Positions 27,742-34,894 of a stretch of DNA of 64,000 bases are shown one piece after another. The stretch covers positions 372,001-436,000 of the forward strand of contig JACKII010000003.1 of assembly GCA_020638555.1 (NCBI GenBank), read 5' to 3'. The translations under genes and the position numbers were made by a program. Below the pieces are notes generated by a model. That model saw only the letters and a program-made list of their open reading frames with translations. It did no database searches and was not told the DNA's origin. Position 1 is the first letter of the stretch; every line of letters begins with the position of its first letter. Origin of the DNA: Alphaproteobacteria bacterium. GTDB lineage: Bacteria; Pseudomonadota; Alphaproteobacteria; Bin95.

Positions 27742-28271
27742 CGGCGCGGGGCTCCGCCCGCCGGGGAGAGATTGCGGGCTCCGCCCGCCGGAGAGAGATT
27801 GCGGGCTCCGCCCATCGGGGAGAGGTTGCCGGCTCCGCCCGCCGGAGAGAGATTGCCGGCTCCGCCCGTCAGGGAGAGATTGCGGGCGCCTGCGGCCGCG
27901 AGACGGTCAAGCACCGCGACCGCCGCTTGCAGCGGCACGCCCGGAGCCGGCTCCACCAGCACGCGCCGGTCGGGCGCCGCGGCCATCTGCGCTTGCACCC
28001 GCGCCGCCAGGGCTTCCGGGCCAAGCGGATGGCCGCCGAGGCGCAGCCCGTCCGGCCGCACCTGCACCAGCAACGCCCCTTTCGGGCCGGCCCCGCCCCC
28101 GACCGGACCGGCGGCCGAAACGGGGATGACGCGCCAGTCCTGGAAGGACGAAGCGAGCATGAAAAAAATCAACAGGATGAAAACCATGTCGATCAGCGGC
28201 GTGAGGCCGATCAGGGCACGGCGACGGGGCTCAGGGGCGGTCCGGAACAACGGCAGCGACGATGCGGCCAT
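27738..28271 (-). CDS. exbD: ExbD/TolR-family biopolymer transport protein (second) with repeat-encoded tail
   Basis: This 177-residue protein keeps the key motif LTPLIDMVFILLIFFMLASSF with the protonatable Asp, so it is the likely working ExbD. The start at 28271 overlaps the exbB stop by 41 bp. The ExbD domain ends around residue 130; the last 45 residues are five 9-residue units of the form ARNLSPAGG, encoded by a 27-bp tandem repeat. The tail would lie in the periplasm near peptidoglycan. ExbD normally ends shortly after the domain, so the tail is an unusual addition. Confidence 0.85.
   Translation of the reverse strand: MAASSLPLFRTAPEPRRRALIGLTPLIDMVFILLIFFMLASSFQDWRVIPVSAAGPVGGGAGPKGALLVQVRPDGLRLGGHPLGPEALAARVQAQMAAAPDRRVLVEPAPGVPLQAAVAVLDRLAAAGARNLSLTGGAGNLSPAGGAGNLSPMGGARNLSPAGGARNLSPAGGAPRR
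27750..27884. repeat. 27-bp tandem repeat, five copies, in the 3' end of exbD
   Basis: Five units of GGCTCCGCCCGCCGG-GGAGAGATTGCG type run head to tail. They differ at a few positions and remain in frame, so copy-number changes would lengthen or shorten the protein tail by nine residues. Confidence 0.95.
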
Positions 28272-28950
28272 GGGCTCCCCTCCCCTCGGCTGCGGCCATG
28301 GGCGGCTCCAGGTCCTGGGTGAAGGCGCCGGCCACCGCGTCTTCCATGGCATGCGCCGTCCGCTCAATCAGGCGTTCGAACCCATTGAGCGCCGCGACGG
28401 CGGGAATGGCGACCGCGAGGCCGACCGCCGTGGTCAGCAATGCCTCCCAGATGCCGCCCGAAAGAATGGCCGGGTTGACCTGACTGCCCGCCGCCTCCAG
28501 CGCCTGAAACGCCGAAATCATGCCGAGCACGGTGCCGAACAGCCCCAGCAAGGGCGCGAGACTGGCAATCACCTCCAGCGGCCGCAGCCAGGAGCGCAGG
28601 TCTTCCAGCGCCTTGTTGCCATAGCGGCCGACCTCCGCCCGGATCGCATCGGCATCGAGCCCGAGGGCCTGTCCGGTCAGGACACGGGCCAGGGCCTGGG
28701 CGGCCGGATGCGGCGAGGATGCGGCAGAGGCAAGAGCCTCCTGGCGACGCCCCGCGCGTGTCAGCGCCAGCGCTTCCGCCGCCGCCGCACGCCGCCAGAG
28801 GCCGGCGGCGCGGAATTGCAACAGCTTCGCCAGCACGATCGCCAGGGCCACGACGGACATGAGCAGCAGTACGGCCACCACCGCACCGCCGCTCTGAATC
28901 AACCAGGACGCGCCACTGAAAAGACTGCTGCCTGCCGGGTCGCCCGCCAT
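28231..28950 (-). CDS. exbB: MotA/TolQ/ExbB proton channel family protein
   Basis: This 239-residue inner-membrane protein has three hydrophobic helices (about 15-40, 130-155 and 170-195), with the TolQ/ExbB pattern LEVIASLAPLLGLFGTVLGMISAF and GIWEALLTTAVGLAVAIPAV, each partly shown here as LAPLLGLFGTVLGMI and LLTTAVGLAVAIPAV. It forms the proton channel with ExbD and energises TonB. It is the first gene of the exbB-exbD-exbD-tonB operon and starts about 100 bp after the phaB gene's stop region. Confidence 0.92.
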   Translation of the reverse strand: MAGDPAGSSLFSGASWLIQSGGAVVAVLLLMSVVALAIVLAKLLQFRAAGLWRRAAAAEALALTRAGRRQEALASAASSPHPAAQALARVLTGQALGLDADAIRAEVGRYGNKALEDLRSWLRPLEVIASLAPLLGLFGTVLGMISAFQALEAAGSQVNPAILSGGIWEALLTTAVGLAVAIPAVAALNGFERLIERTAHAMEDAVAGAFTQDLEPPMAAAEGRGAHGRIVAAVVPDRP

Positions 28951-29082
28951 GCTGCGCCGGTTTCCTTTCCTCCGGGGAAGCCAAGTCCCCCGGCACTACC
29001 CGCCGGCGGGGCGAATTGCAAGGGCCGGCTCGGGCCAGCCCGGCCGGCGCTGCCGGGCTTTCTCCCGCGCGCCGGCTGCGGC

Positions 29083-29805
29083 TCAGTACATGTGCTGACC
29101 GCCGTTGATCGACATGGTCGAACCGGTGATGAAGTCCGCATCCTCGCCGCACAGGAACACGACGCCGCGGGCGATGTCGTGCGCCTTGCCGAGGCGACGC
29201 ATCGGGATGTTCTGGATGATCTTCTCCAGCACGCGCTCCGGCACCGCGGCCACCATGTCGGTGTCGACATAGCCGGGTGCCAGCGCGTTCACGGTGATAT
29301 GGTAGCGGGCGCCTTCCTGGGCCAGCGCCTTGGTGAAGCCGTGAATGCCGGATTTCGCCGCTGCGTAATTGACCTGGCCGTACTGGCCGCCCTGGCCGTT
29401 GATCGAGCCGATATTGACGATGCGACCGAAATTGCGCGCGCACATGCCGTCCCAGACCGCATGCACCATGTTGAAGCACGAGCCCAGATTGGTGTCGATG
29501 ACCGCATCCCAGTCCGCGCGGCTCATCTTCATGATCGTGGCGTCGCGGGTGATGCCGGCATTGTTGACGAGAATGTCGACCGACCCGAGGTCGGCCGCGA
29601 TCCGGGCCACACCCTCGCGGCAGGCGTCGTAGTCGGACACGTCGAACTTGTAGGCCTTGATCCCGGTTTCCGCCGTGAAGCGGGCGGCGGCCTCGTCATT
29701 GCCGCCATAGTTCGCGGCAACCTTGGCGCCGGCCGCATGCAATTCCTCGCAGATCGCGCGGCCGATGCCGCGGGTACCGCCGGTGACGATTGCAACGTGA
29801 TCCAT
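29083..29805 (-). CDS. phaB: Acetoacetyl-CoA reductase (PhaB-type SDR)
   Basis: This 240-residue NADPH-dependent short-chain dehydrogenase has TGGTRGIG (residues 9-16), NNAGITRD, and the catalytic Ser, Tyr and Lys in NIGSINGQGGQYGQVNYAAAK. GSCFNMVHAVWDGM and GSINGQGGQ are typical of PhaB rather than FabG. PhaB reduces acetoacetyl-CoA to 3-hydroxybutyryl-CoA for polyhydroxyalkanoate synthesis. The start at 29805 has GGAGG upstream. No phaA or phaC gene is nearby. Confidence 0.88.
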   Translation of the reverse strand: MDHVAIVTGGTRGIGRAICEELHAAGAKVAANYGGNDEAAARFTAETGIKAYKFDVSDYDACREGVARIAADLGSVDILVNNAGITRDATIMKMSRADWDAVIDTNLGSCFNMVHAVWDGMCARNFGRIVNIGSINGQGGQYGQVNYAAAKSGIHGFTKALAQEGARYHITVNALAPGYVDTDMVAAVPERVLEKIIQNIPMRRLGKAHDIARGVVFLCGEDADFITGSTMSINGGQHMY

Positions 29806-29892
29806 TGGTGTATCCTCCGTTGTAACGCCGCGCCTCACGCGGCAATGTCGCGGGAGCGATTGGCGCCCGCGCTGGCTCCGACGCGCCTTATT

Positions 29893-29905
29893 TTGCATTG
29901 CACAA
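29893..29905. promoter_or_regulatory. Candidate PhaR-type operator upstream of phaB
   Basis: TTGCATTGCACAA contains the TGC-N3-GCA spacing reported for PhaR regulators of polyhydroxyalkanoate genes, and more TGCA-like motifs follow at 29910-29922. It lies about 90 bp upstream of the phaB start, in the divergent promoter region. The assignment is tentative. Confidence 0.3.
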
Positions 29906-29956
29906 TGTTTTTGTGCATATGCGAAATGTCACAGCGACCTAGGTCTAGGAACTGTC

Positions 29957-30559
29957 ATGCCCTTAGAACGTTTGATCGTCTACTTCGATTACAAGAGCCC
30001 TTACGCCTATCTGGCAGTGGAAGACGCGCGCGGTCTGGCCGCCCATTTCGGCCTGCCTCTCGAATGGCGTCCCTATACGCTGGAAATTCCGGAGTTTCTC
30101 GGCGCGCTCGAAACCCGCAACGCCCACCAGTGGCGCCGCGTGCGCTATTCCTATATGGACGCGCGACGCATCGCCAACGAGCGCGGATTGATCGTGCGCG
30201 GCCCCCAGAAAATCTTCAACAGCCGGGTAGCGCATATCGGCGCACTCTACGCCCAGGACCAGGGCGTGTTCGATGCCTACCACGATCAGGTGTTCGAGCG
30301 GTTCTTCAAGCGCGAGTTGGATATCGAGGATCCGGCGGCGATTGCCGCCGTGCTGGCCGCGTGCGGCGCAGCCGATGCCGGGGGATTTGCCGCCTTTCTC
30401 GACGGCGAAGGGGAGCAGCGTTACCGCCAGGGCCTGACCGACGCCGAGGAGGCCGGCGTGTTCGGCGTGCCGACCTTCGTGGTCAATGGCGAACTGTTCT
30501 GGGGCAGCGACCGCATCGACATGGTGCACAAGGCCATCGCCCGCGAACTGGCCGCCTGA
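29957..30559 (+). CDS. DsbA-family / 2-hydroxychromene-2-carboxylate isomerase-like protein
   Basis: This 200-residue thioredoxin-fold protein begins VYFDYKSPYAYLA: the usual CxxC is replaced by SPY, as in HCCA isomerases and kappa-class GST-like proteins. The cis-Pro loop GVPTFVVNGELFWGSDRI is well conserved. HCCA isomerases act in aromatic degradation with glutathione; paralogs have unknown substrates. The gene is divergent from phaB with about 150 bp between, and no aromatic pathway genes adjoin it, so the reaction is not fixed. No signal peptide is present; it is cytosolic. Confidence 0.85.
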   Translation: MPLERLIVYFDYKSPYAYLAVEDARGLAAHFGLPLEWRPYTLEIPEFLGALETRNAHQWRRVRYSYMDARRIANERGLIVRGPQKIFNSRVAHIGALYAQDQGVFDAYHDQVFERFFKRELDIEDPAAIAAVLAACGAADAGGFAAFLDGEGEQRYRQGLTDAEEAGVFGVPTFVVNGELFWGSDRIDMVHKAIARELAA

Positions 30560-30582
30560 GGCGCACAGGGATGCTGCGGAGA

Positions 30583-30705
30583 CGAAGACAAAGATCCCGG
30601 CCACGCCGGAGGCGAGCCAGGATCTCTGTCTTCATGCGAACACCGCCAGCGCCGGTGTTCGCGAAAGCGGCCGGCCCCGGATCGGCGCTTCGCACCGTCC
30701 GGGGT
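30583..30705. repeat. Composite palindromic repeat (CGAACACC family) between the isomerase and the iron-binding protein gene
   Basis: Three hairpins stand in a row: AAGACAAAGATCCCGG with CCAGGATCTCTGTCTT (30583-30633), GCGAACACCG with CGGTGTTCGC (30636-30662), and CCCCGGA with TCCGGGG (30675-30704). The last matches the cores inserted in ureD and ureF; the second matches intergenic elements at 39.5, 43.4 and 62.9 kb. Confidence 0.85.
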
Positions 30706-30722
30706 ACCGACGCTGCTCCGGG

Positions 30723-31754
30723 TCAGTGGTCGTAGCGGACGCGGTCGGTCATCAGCAGCGCCTCGGCCCGCTTGTCGGAAATGTCCTGAAGCGGCAGCGG
30801 GTCGATCTTGAAATGGCCCAGCGCCTGGAGCTGGGGCGACCATTCCGCGTCGGCGCGCAGCGGATACTCGCCGTTCACGTCGGCATAGATCTCCTGCGCC
30901 GTCTTGCTGACCAGGAAGCGCATCAGGGCCTTTGCGGCCTCGGGATCGGGCGCGTGGGCGCCCAGCACCATGCCGCTGATATTGGCGTGAGCGCCACGGT
31001 CGGCCTGGTTCGGGAATATCACGTCCACCGACTCGGCCCAGGGCCGCTGTTCCGGATCGGCCATCATTTTCAGATAATAATAGTGATTGCCCAGCGACAG
31101 GTCGCATTCGCCCTGCCAGATCGCCTTGACCTGCGAGCGGTCATTGCCCGAAGGCTTGTGGGCCAGATTGGCCTTCACGCCTTGCAGCCAGGTCTCGGTC
31201 CATTCCGCGCCGTGATGGGCGATCATCGAAGCGACCAGACCGATCTGATAGACATGCTTGCCGGACCGGGTGCAGATCCGCCCCTTGAAGCGCGGGTCGG
31301 CCAGGGACTCGTAGGTGAGCGCCTTCGCGTCCTTCACCCGGCCCTTGGCGGCGTAAATCACGCGAATGCGGCTGGTCAGGCCGATCCAGTGCCCTTCCGG
31401 CTCGCGATACTGCGCCGGGATCGCGGCGTTGATGACCGGGTCATCGACCGGCGCGGTGATACCGGCCTCCTTGGCCTGGGTCAGGCGACCCACATCGACG
31501 GTCAGCAGCACGTCCATCGGGCTGAGCCGGCCTTCCTGCCGGGCCCGTTCGATCAGGCCGGTCTGGGCGAACACCACGTTGACCTTGTGGCCGGTTTCCT
31601 TGGTGAACTCGTCGAACAGCGGCTCGACCAGAAAGGGCTGGCGATAGCTGTAGACATTCACTTCGCCGGCAACGGCCGATTCCGCGGCCATTCCCATGGC
31701 CAGGCCGGCCAACAAGCCGGTCGCAACTCCCGCAAGTGCGGTCAGGCGTCTCAT
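30723..31754 (-). CDS. Iron(III)-type ABC transporter substrate-binding protein
   Basis: This 343-residue periplasmic protein has a signal peptide ending near ESAVA and then GEVNVYSYRQPFLVEPL, as in FutA/FbpA-type iron binders. The tyrosines in NHYYYL near residue 217 are typical ferric ligands of the family. The start at 31754 has GGAGG upstream; a Fur-like box lies about 43 bp further on. No permease or ATPase genes adjoin, so it would rely on partners elsewhere. The repeat element ends 18 bp before its stop. Confidence 0.87.
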   Translation of the reverse strand: MRRLTALAGVATGLLAGLAMGMAAESAVAGEVNVYSYRQPFLVEPLFDEFTKETGHKVNVVFAQTGLIERARQEGRLSPMDVLLTVDVGRLTQAKEAGITAPVDDPVINAAIPAQYREPEGHWIGLTSRIRVIYAAKGRVKDAKALTYESLADPRFKGRICTRSGKHVYQIGLVASMIAHHGAEWTETWLQGVKANLAHKPSGNDRSQVKAIWQGECDLSLGNHYYYLKMMADPEQRPWAESVDVIFPNQADRGAHANISGMVLGAHAPDPEAAKALMRFLVSKTAQEIYADVNGEYPLRADAEWSPQLQALGHFKIDPLPLQDISDKRAEALLMTDRVRYDH

Positions 31755-31796
31755 ACGCACCTCCTCCTTTGGAACGATGCTCGGGACGCTATTGCA

Positions 31797-31815
31797 ATTG
31801 CGAATGAGTTGCAAT
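31797..31815. promoter_or_regulatory. Fur-family-like operator upstream of the iron-binding protein gene
   Basis: ATTGCGAATGAGTTGCAAT is a 19-bp imperfect dyad with outer ATTGC and GCAAT arms, of the kind reported for Fur/Mur sites in alphaproteobacteria. An overlapping TTGCAATTGC palindrome starts at 31792. Its place in the promoter of an iron-binding protein gene supports iron control. Confidence 0.55.
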
Positions 31816-31838
31816 CGCGTCAAGGCGTCTCAGGCGCC

Positions 31839-32633
31839 TCACATGGCGGCGATGCCACCGTCGATCAGCAATTCCGAGCCGGTGGTGAAGCTCGACTCAT
31901 CCGAGGCCAGATACAGAATGCCGTAGGCGACCTCCCGTGGCTGACCGATCCGGCCCATGGGCACCTGGCGGCCCAGCTTCCCCAGGGCCTGCTCGCGGTC
32001 CATGTTCCGGGCCACATCGTCGAGGATCGGCGTATCGACGAAGGCCGGATGGACGGAGTTGCAGCGGATCGGCAGGCCCTGGCGCGCGCAATGCAGCGCC
32101 ACCGACTTCGACAAATGCCGAACGCCGGCCTTGGCCGAGTTGTAGGCCGCCATATTGTGCCCGGCGATCACGCCGGCGATGGACGAAATGTTGACAATGG
32201 CACCGGTGGCCGAACCGCTGGCGGGGTCCGCGACCGAGGCGGCAATGGCCGGCACGCCATGCTTACAGCCGAGGAACACCCCGTCCAGGTCGATGGCGTG
32301 CACGCGGCGCCAGTCTTCCAGGCTGGTTTCCGTCACCGCGGCGGTGATGGCGATGCCGGCGCTCTGGACCAACACATGCACGCCGCCGAAGCGCTGCTTC
32401 ACCGCGGCGTAGGCTGCGGTCCAGGCCGCCTCGTCGGTCACGTCGAGGCGAACGAAGCCGCCCGCCTCGCCGAGCGACGCGGCGGCGGCCTCGCCCCGCG
32501 CGGCGTCGATATCGGCGATCATGACGCGGCCGCCCTCCGCCACGAACAGCTCCGCCGTGGCCTTGCCGAGGCCGGACGCGCCGCCGGTCACGAGCGCGAT
32601 CTTGCCGTGCATGCGTCCCGAAGGATTGGGCAT
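31839..32633 (-). CDS. SDR-family NAD(P)-dependent oxidoreductase (first of a pair)
   Basis: This 264-residue dehydrogenase has the cofactor loop TGGASGLGKATAE (about residues 16-28), a D at the end of strand two (IADIDAARG, suggesting NAD), and the active-site NISSIAGVIAGHN with Tyr and Lys in YNSAKAG. The usual NNAG reads QSAG. About half of the residues match the neighbouring SDR at 32735, pointing to a tandem duplication. The substrate is unknown; alcohol or hydroxyacid dehydrogenases are common here. The start at 32633 has AAGGAA upstream. Confidence 0.88.
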   Translation of the reverse strand: MPNPSGRMHGKIALVTGGASGLGKATAELFVAEGGRVMIADIDAARGEAAAASLGEAGGFVRLDVTDEAAWTAAYAAVKQRFGGVHVLVQSAGIAITAAVTETSLEDWRRVHAIDLDGVFLGCKHGVPAIAASVADPASGSATGAIVNISSIAGVIAGHNMAAYNSAKAGVRHLSKSVALHCARQGLPIRCNSVHPAFVDTPILDDVARNMDREQALGKLGRQVPMGRIGQPREVAYGILYLASDESSFTTGSELLIDGGIAAM

Positions 32634-32644
32634 GGAATTTCCTT

Positions 32645-32700
32645 GTTCCGAGGACAAAACGGGGTTCCGAGGACAAACGGGGTTCCGAGGACAAAACGGG
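32645..32700. repeat. Three short tandem repeats between the two SDR genes
   Basis: GTTCCGAGGACAAAACGGG stands three times head to tail (the middle copy lacks one A), at 32645, 32664 and 32682. It lies just upstream of the start of the first SDR gene and may affect its leader. Confidence 0.9.
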
Positions 32701-32734
32701 CGAGGCGCCTTGCCGGCAGCCCCTGCCTCGTCGT

Positions 32735-33493
32735 CTAGCGGGCCATATAGCCGCCGTCCACCACCAGTTCGGTGCCGGTGATGAAGCTGGCATCGTCGGA
32801 GGCCAGGAAGAGGATCGGCTTCGCGACTTCTTCCGGCCGGCCGATCCGCCCCATCGGGATGGAGCGCTTGCGCGCCTCCATATGCCGGGGCTCGATCCGG
32901 CCGCCATGGGTCTGCTTCAGGATCGGCGTGTCGATGGGGCCGGGATGGATGGAGTTGCAGCGGATGGCATAGCCCTTCTGCTCGCAGTGCAACGCCACCG
33001 ACTTGGTGAGATTGCGCACCCCGGCCTTGGCCGACGAATAAGACGCCAGCCGCGGCACGCCGATCAGGCCGGCGACGCTGGAAATGTTGACGATGGCGCC
33101 GCCGCCGGACCGGTCGATCAGCGGCACGGCATGCTTGCAGCCCAGAAACACCCCGTCCAGGCAGATGGCATGCACCGTGTGCCAATGCTCCAGGCTGGCG
33201 TTTTCGACGGTATCGCCGGGGGAAATGCCGGCGGCGTTGACCAGCACATGCAGCCCGCCGAACCGCTCCTCGACCGCCGCCAACGCGGCCTGCCAGGAGT
33301 CTTCGCGGGTCACATCCAGCGGCACGAAATACCCGGCCGCGCCCAATTCCGCGGCCGCGGCCTCCCCGTCGGCGGTGTTGATATCGGCCAGCGCCACCCA
33401 GGCGCCCTCCGCGGCCAACATGGCCGCAGTGGCACGACCAATGCCGGAGGCCGCCCCCGTAACCATCGCCACCTTGCCATCGAACCGCGGCAT
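32735..33493 (-). CDS. SDR-family NAD(P)-dependent oxidoreductase (second of a pair)
   Basis: This 252-residue protein has TGAASGIGRATA (about residues 12-23), LADINTADG for NAD preference, VNAAGIS in place of NNAG, and the catalytic block NISSVAGLIGVPR with YSSAKAG. It shares GVFLGCKH, KSVALHC, IRCNS and the closing GTELVVDGG pattern with the neighbour, which supports common descent. The start at 33493 has GGAAGGA upstream. The two genes are probably one transcription unit. The reaction cannot be told. Confidence 0.88.
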   Translation of the reverse strand: MPRFDGKVAMVTGAASGIGRATAAMLAAEGAWVALADINTADGEAAAAELGAAGYFVPLDVTREDSWQAALAAVEERFGGLHVLVNAAGISPGDTVENASLEHWHTVHAICLDGVFLGCKHAVPLIDRSGGGAIVNISSVAGLIGVPRLASYSSAKAGVRNLTKSVALHCEQKGYAIRCNSIHPGPIDTPILKQTHGGRIEPRHMEARKRSIPMGRIGRPEEVAKPILFLASDDASFITGTELVVDGGYMAR

Positions 33494-33562
33494 GCGCCCT
33501 GTCCTTCCTACTTTCGTCCTAGAAAGCCGGAAGCCTACGCCGCCCATGGATCGGCAGCCACC

Positions 33563-33604
33563 AAAAAAGAGACGGCGGCATCCGAACAACCGGATACCGC
33601 CGTC
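33563..33604 (-). terminator. Intrinsic terminator of the minus-strand PEP-CTERM gene
   Basis: On the minus strand, GACGGCGG and CCGCCGTC form an 8-bp outer stem with TATCCG and CGGATG inside, followed by CTCTTTTTT. It stands just after the PEP-CTERM gene at 33628. Confidence 0.85.
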
Positions 33605-33627
33605 ATGGCAACAAGAGATCGGACGGT

Positions 33628-34323
33628 TCAGGCGCGCCGGCGCGTCGCCAGCCCCAGGCCTACAAGGCCCGCGCCGATGATTGCCACAATGGCCGGCTCG
33701 GGCGTGGCGGTGGGAGTCTGAAAGTCCGCCGTGGACAGCGAGAAGGAGAACGAAACGGGGTCATCGGAATTGGTAAACACGCTGACGAGGTTCCAAGAGC
33801 CAGCAATGTCATCGTCGTAGACGCCGAGACCGTCGCCAAACAGCAACTCGCCTCCCATGAACAGCACCGTCTGGGTGGAGGGTCCGGTGGTCATCGGCAC
33901 CACCGACGCCGCCATGGTCGACGTGATCGTGGCGTTCAGCACGCCGGTCTGATCGTCCGCCCCTGCATGAAAGCCGAAATTCGCCACCCGCGAGCGGTCG
34001 TAAGACAGCGCCAGGGTCACGCCGTTGTTCGCCGCTCCGACAGCGATGGTCAGGCTGAAACCGGCCAGGGGCGCCAGCGCCACGCCGCCCAACTCGTACG
34101 CCCCGGCGCTGGCGAGAACGCCATCCGAAAGGAAGCGGGGCTCATCGAGATTGGGAAACAGATTGTGGAGCTGAATGGTATCACCAAGCGCCAACAGGCC
34201 CGGATTGTCGAACATACCGCCGAGTTCCAGACCGTCATCCGCCGTGCCAGGCGCCAAGGGACCGGCCATCGCCGTGGACACCCCCAACCCCAGGGCCGCA
34301 ACCGTAGCGAGAATTATCCGCAT
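33628..34323 (-). CDS. PEP-CTERM sorting-domain surface protein (paralog 1)
   Basis: This 231-residue protein has a signal peptide (MRIILATVAALGLG to TAMA) and a C-terminal sorting signal: TPEPAIVAIIGAGLVGLGL followed by ATRRRA, that is PEP, a membrane helix and basic residues. Exosortase cleaves or anchors such proteins during export with extracellular polysaccharide. The body is beta-rich and shares NNG-x4-LSYDRS and YDD-x3-GSW motifs with the two other PEP-CTERM proteins nearby, so they are one family. GGAGAG precedes the ATG. A sigma-54 promoter lies about 92 bp upstream and an intrinsic terminator follows. Confidence 0.88.
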   Translation of the reverse strand: MRIILATVAALGLGVSTAMAGPLAPGTADDGLELGGMFDNPGLLALGDTIQLHNLFPNLDEPRFLSDGVLASAGAYELGGVALAPLAGFSLTIAVGAANNGVTLALSYDRSRVANFGFHAGADDQTGVLNATITSTMAASVVPMTTGPSTQTVLFMGGELLFGDGLGVYDDDIAGSWNLVSVFTNSDDPVSFSFSLSTADFQTPTATPEPAIVAIIGAGLVGLGLATRRRA

Positions 34324-34414
34324 TTCCGTCTCTCCTTCAATTGGCCCACCGGGTTCCAGGGCGCCCTAATCGTTCCGGCCCAAAGCCGCCATAACATACT
34401 CCAATCCCGCTTAT

Positions 34415-34429
34415 GCAAATGCGATGCCA
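34415..34429 (-). promoter_or_regulatory. Sigma-54 promoter for the minus-strand PEP-CTERM gene
   Basis: On the minus strand the sequence is TGGCATCGCATTTGC. GG and GC are ten bases apart, and TGGCA and TTGC match the consensus; the two positions after TGGCA differ. The leader to the ATG at 34323 is about 80 bases. Confidence 0.75.
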
Positions 34430-34521
34430 AACACACCGGTACCGCAATTGCCGCCCGGCGCTATGAAATTTAAGACAATTTTCCCTGACACTGACGCCCC
34501 GGTGCGCGCCGAAGCGCTGGC

Positions 34522-34563
34522 GGTTGTAAAAACCGACACTGCTGTAAACCATATTTTACAACC
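34522..34563. promoter_or_regulatory. 10-bp inverted repeat, candidate sigma-54 activator site
   Basis: GGTTGTAAAA (34522-34531) and TTTTACAACC (34554-34563) are exact complements with 22 bases between; a third TGTAAA half-site lies inside. It stands 93-148 bp upstream of the minus-strand sigma-54 promoter, a normal enhancer distance. Confidence 0.5.
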
Positions 34564-34659
34564 ATAACCCGACGGTCACGGCTTAACGCGGAAAACAGCG
34601 AAACCCCATCTCCGTACCTCCGACATCACCGGCTACCCAGCCGCACGGGCACAGGCATT

Positions 34660-34678
34660 CTGTTAGGAATCCTTACAG
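34660..34678. promoter_or_regulatory. Dyad upstream of the plus-strand sigma-54 promoter
   Basis: CTGTTAGG-AAT-CCTTACAG is an 8-bp dyad with one mismatch. Its TTACAG arm resembles the TTACAA half of the neighbouring inverted repeat. It lies about 120-140 bp upstream of the promoter at 34799. Confidence 0.4.
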
Positions 34679-34798
34679 CGGTGTTGCCATGGGCTTCGAA
34701 GCCAGACGGTACCGGGCCGGTCAAATGCCCTCAATTTTCAAAGCAATTTCCGTAAGATAATGAATTTCCTGCCAACGGTCACAGACTGGAGGCTCGTT

Positions 34799-34813
34799 TG
34801 GCATATCCAATGC
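34799..34813 (+). promoter_or_regulatory. Sigma-54 promoter for the plus-strand PEP-CTERM gene
   Basis: TGGCATATCCAATGC has GG and GC ten bases apart. With its flanks GTTTGGCAT and TGCAT it matches the divergent promoter at both ends, differing only in the spacer. The leader to 34895 is about 70 bases. Confidence 0.7.
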
Positions 34814-34894
34814 ATGACACTACCCGTCTGTCTTAGGACTCCCGTTGCGATTGGCGCAGCGGTCTTCGTTATCCACACAGCAGGAGAGAACGTC

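Larger units (their letters stand above)
34324..34894. other. Regulatory region between divergent PEP-CTERM genes
   Basis: This 571-bp region contains no gene. It holds two outward-facing sigma-54 promoters (34415-34429 minus, 34799-34813 plus) and two candidate enhancer dyads (34522-34563 and 34660-34678). The centre is AT-richer than the flanks. Confidence 0.7.

Noticed and set aside
27750..27884. 27-bp direct repeats as a possible CRISPR array
   Set aside because: The repeats abut without spacers and are in frame inside exbD.
27397..30735. An 1112-codon plus-strand frame across exbD, exbB and phaB
   Set aside because: It runs antisense to four recognisable genes and contains no domain.
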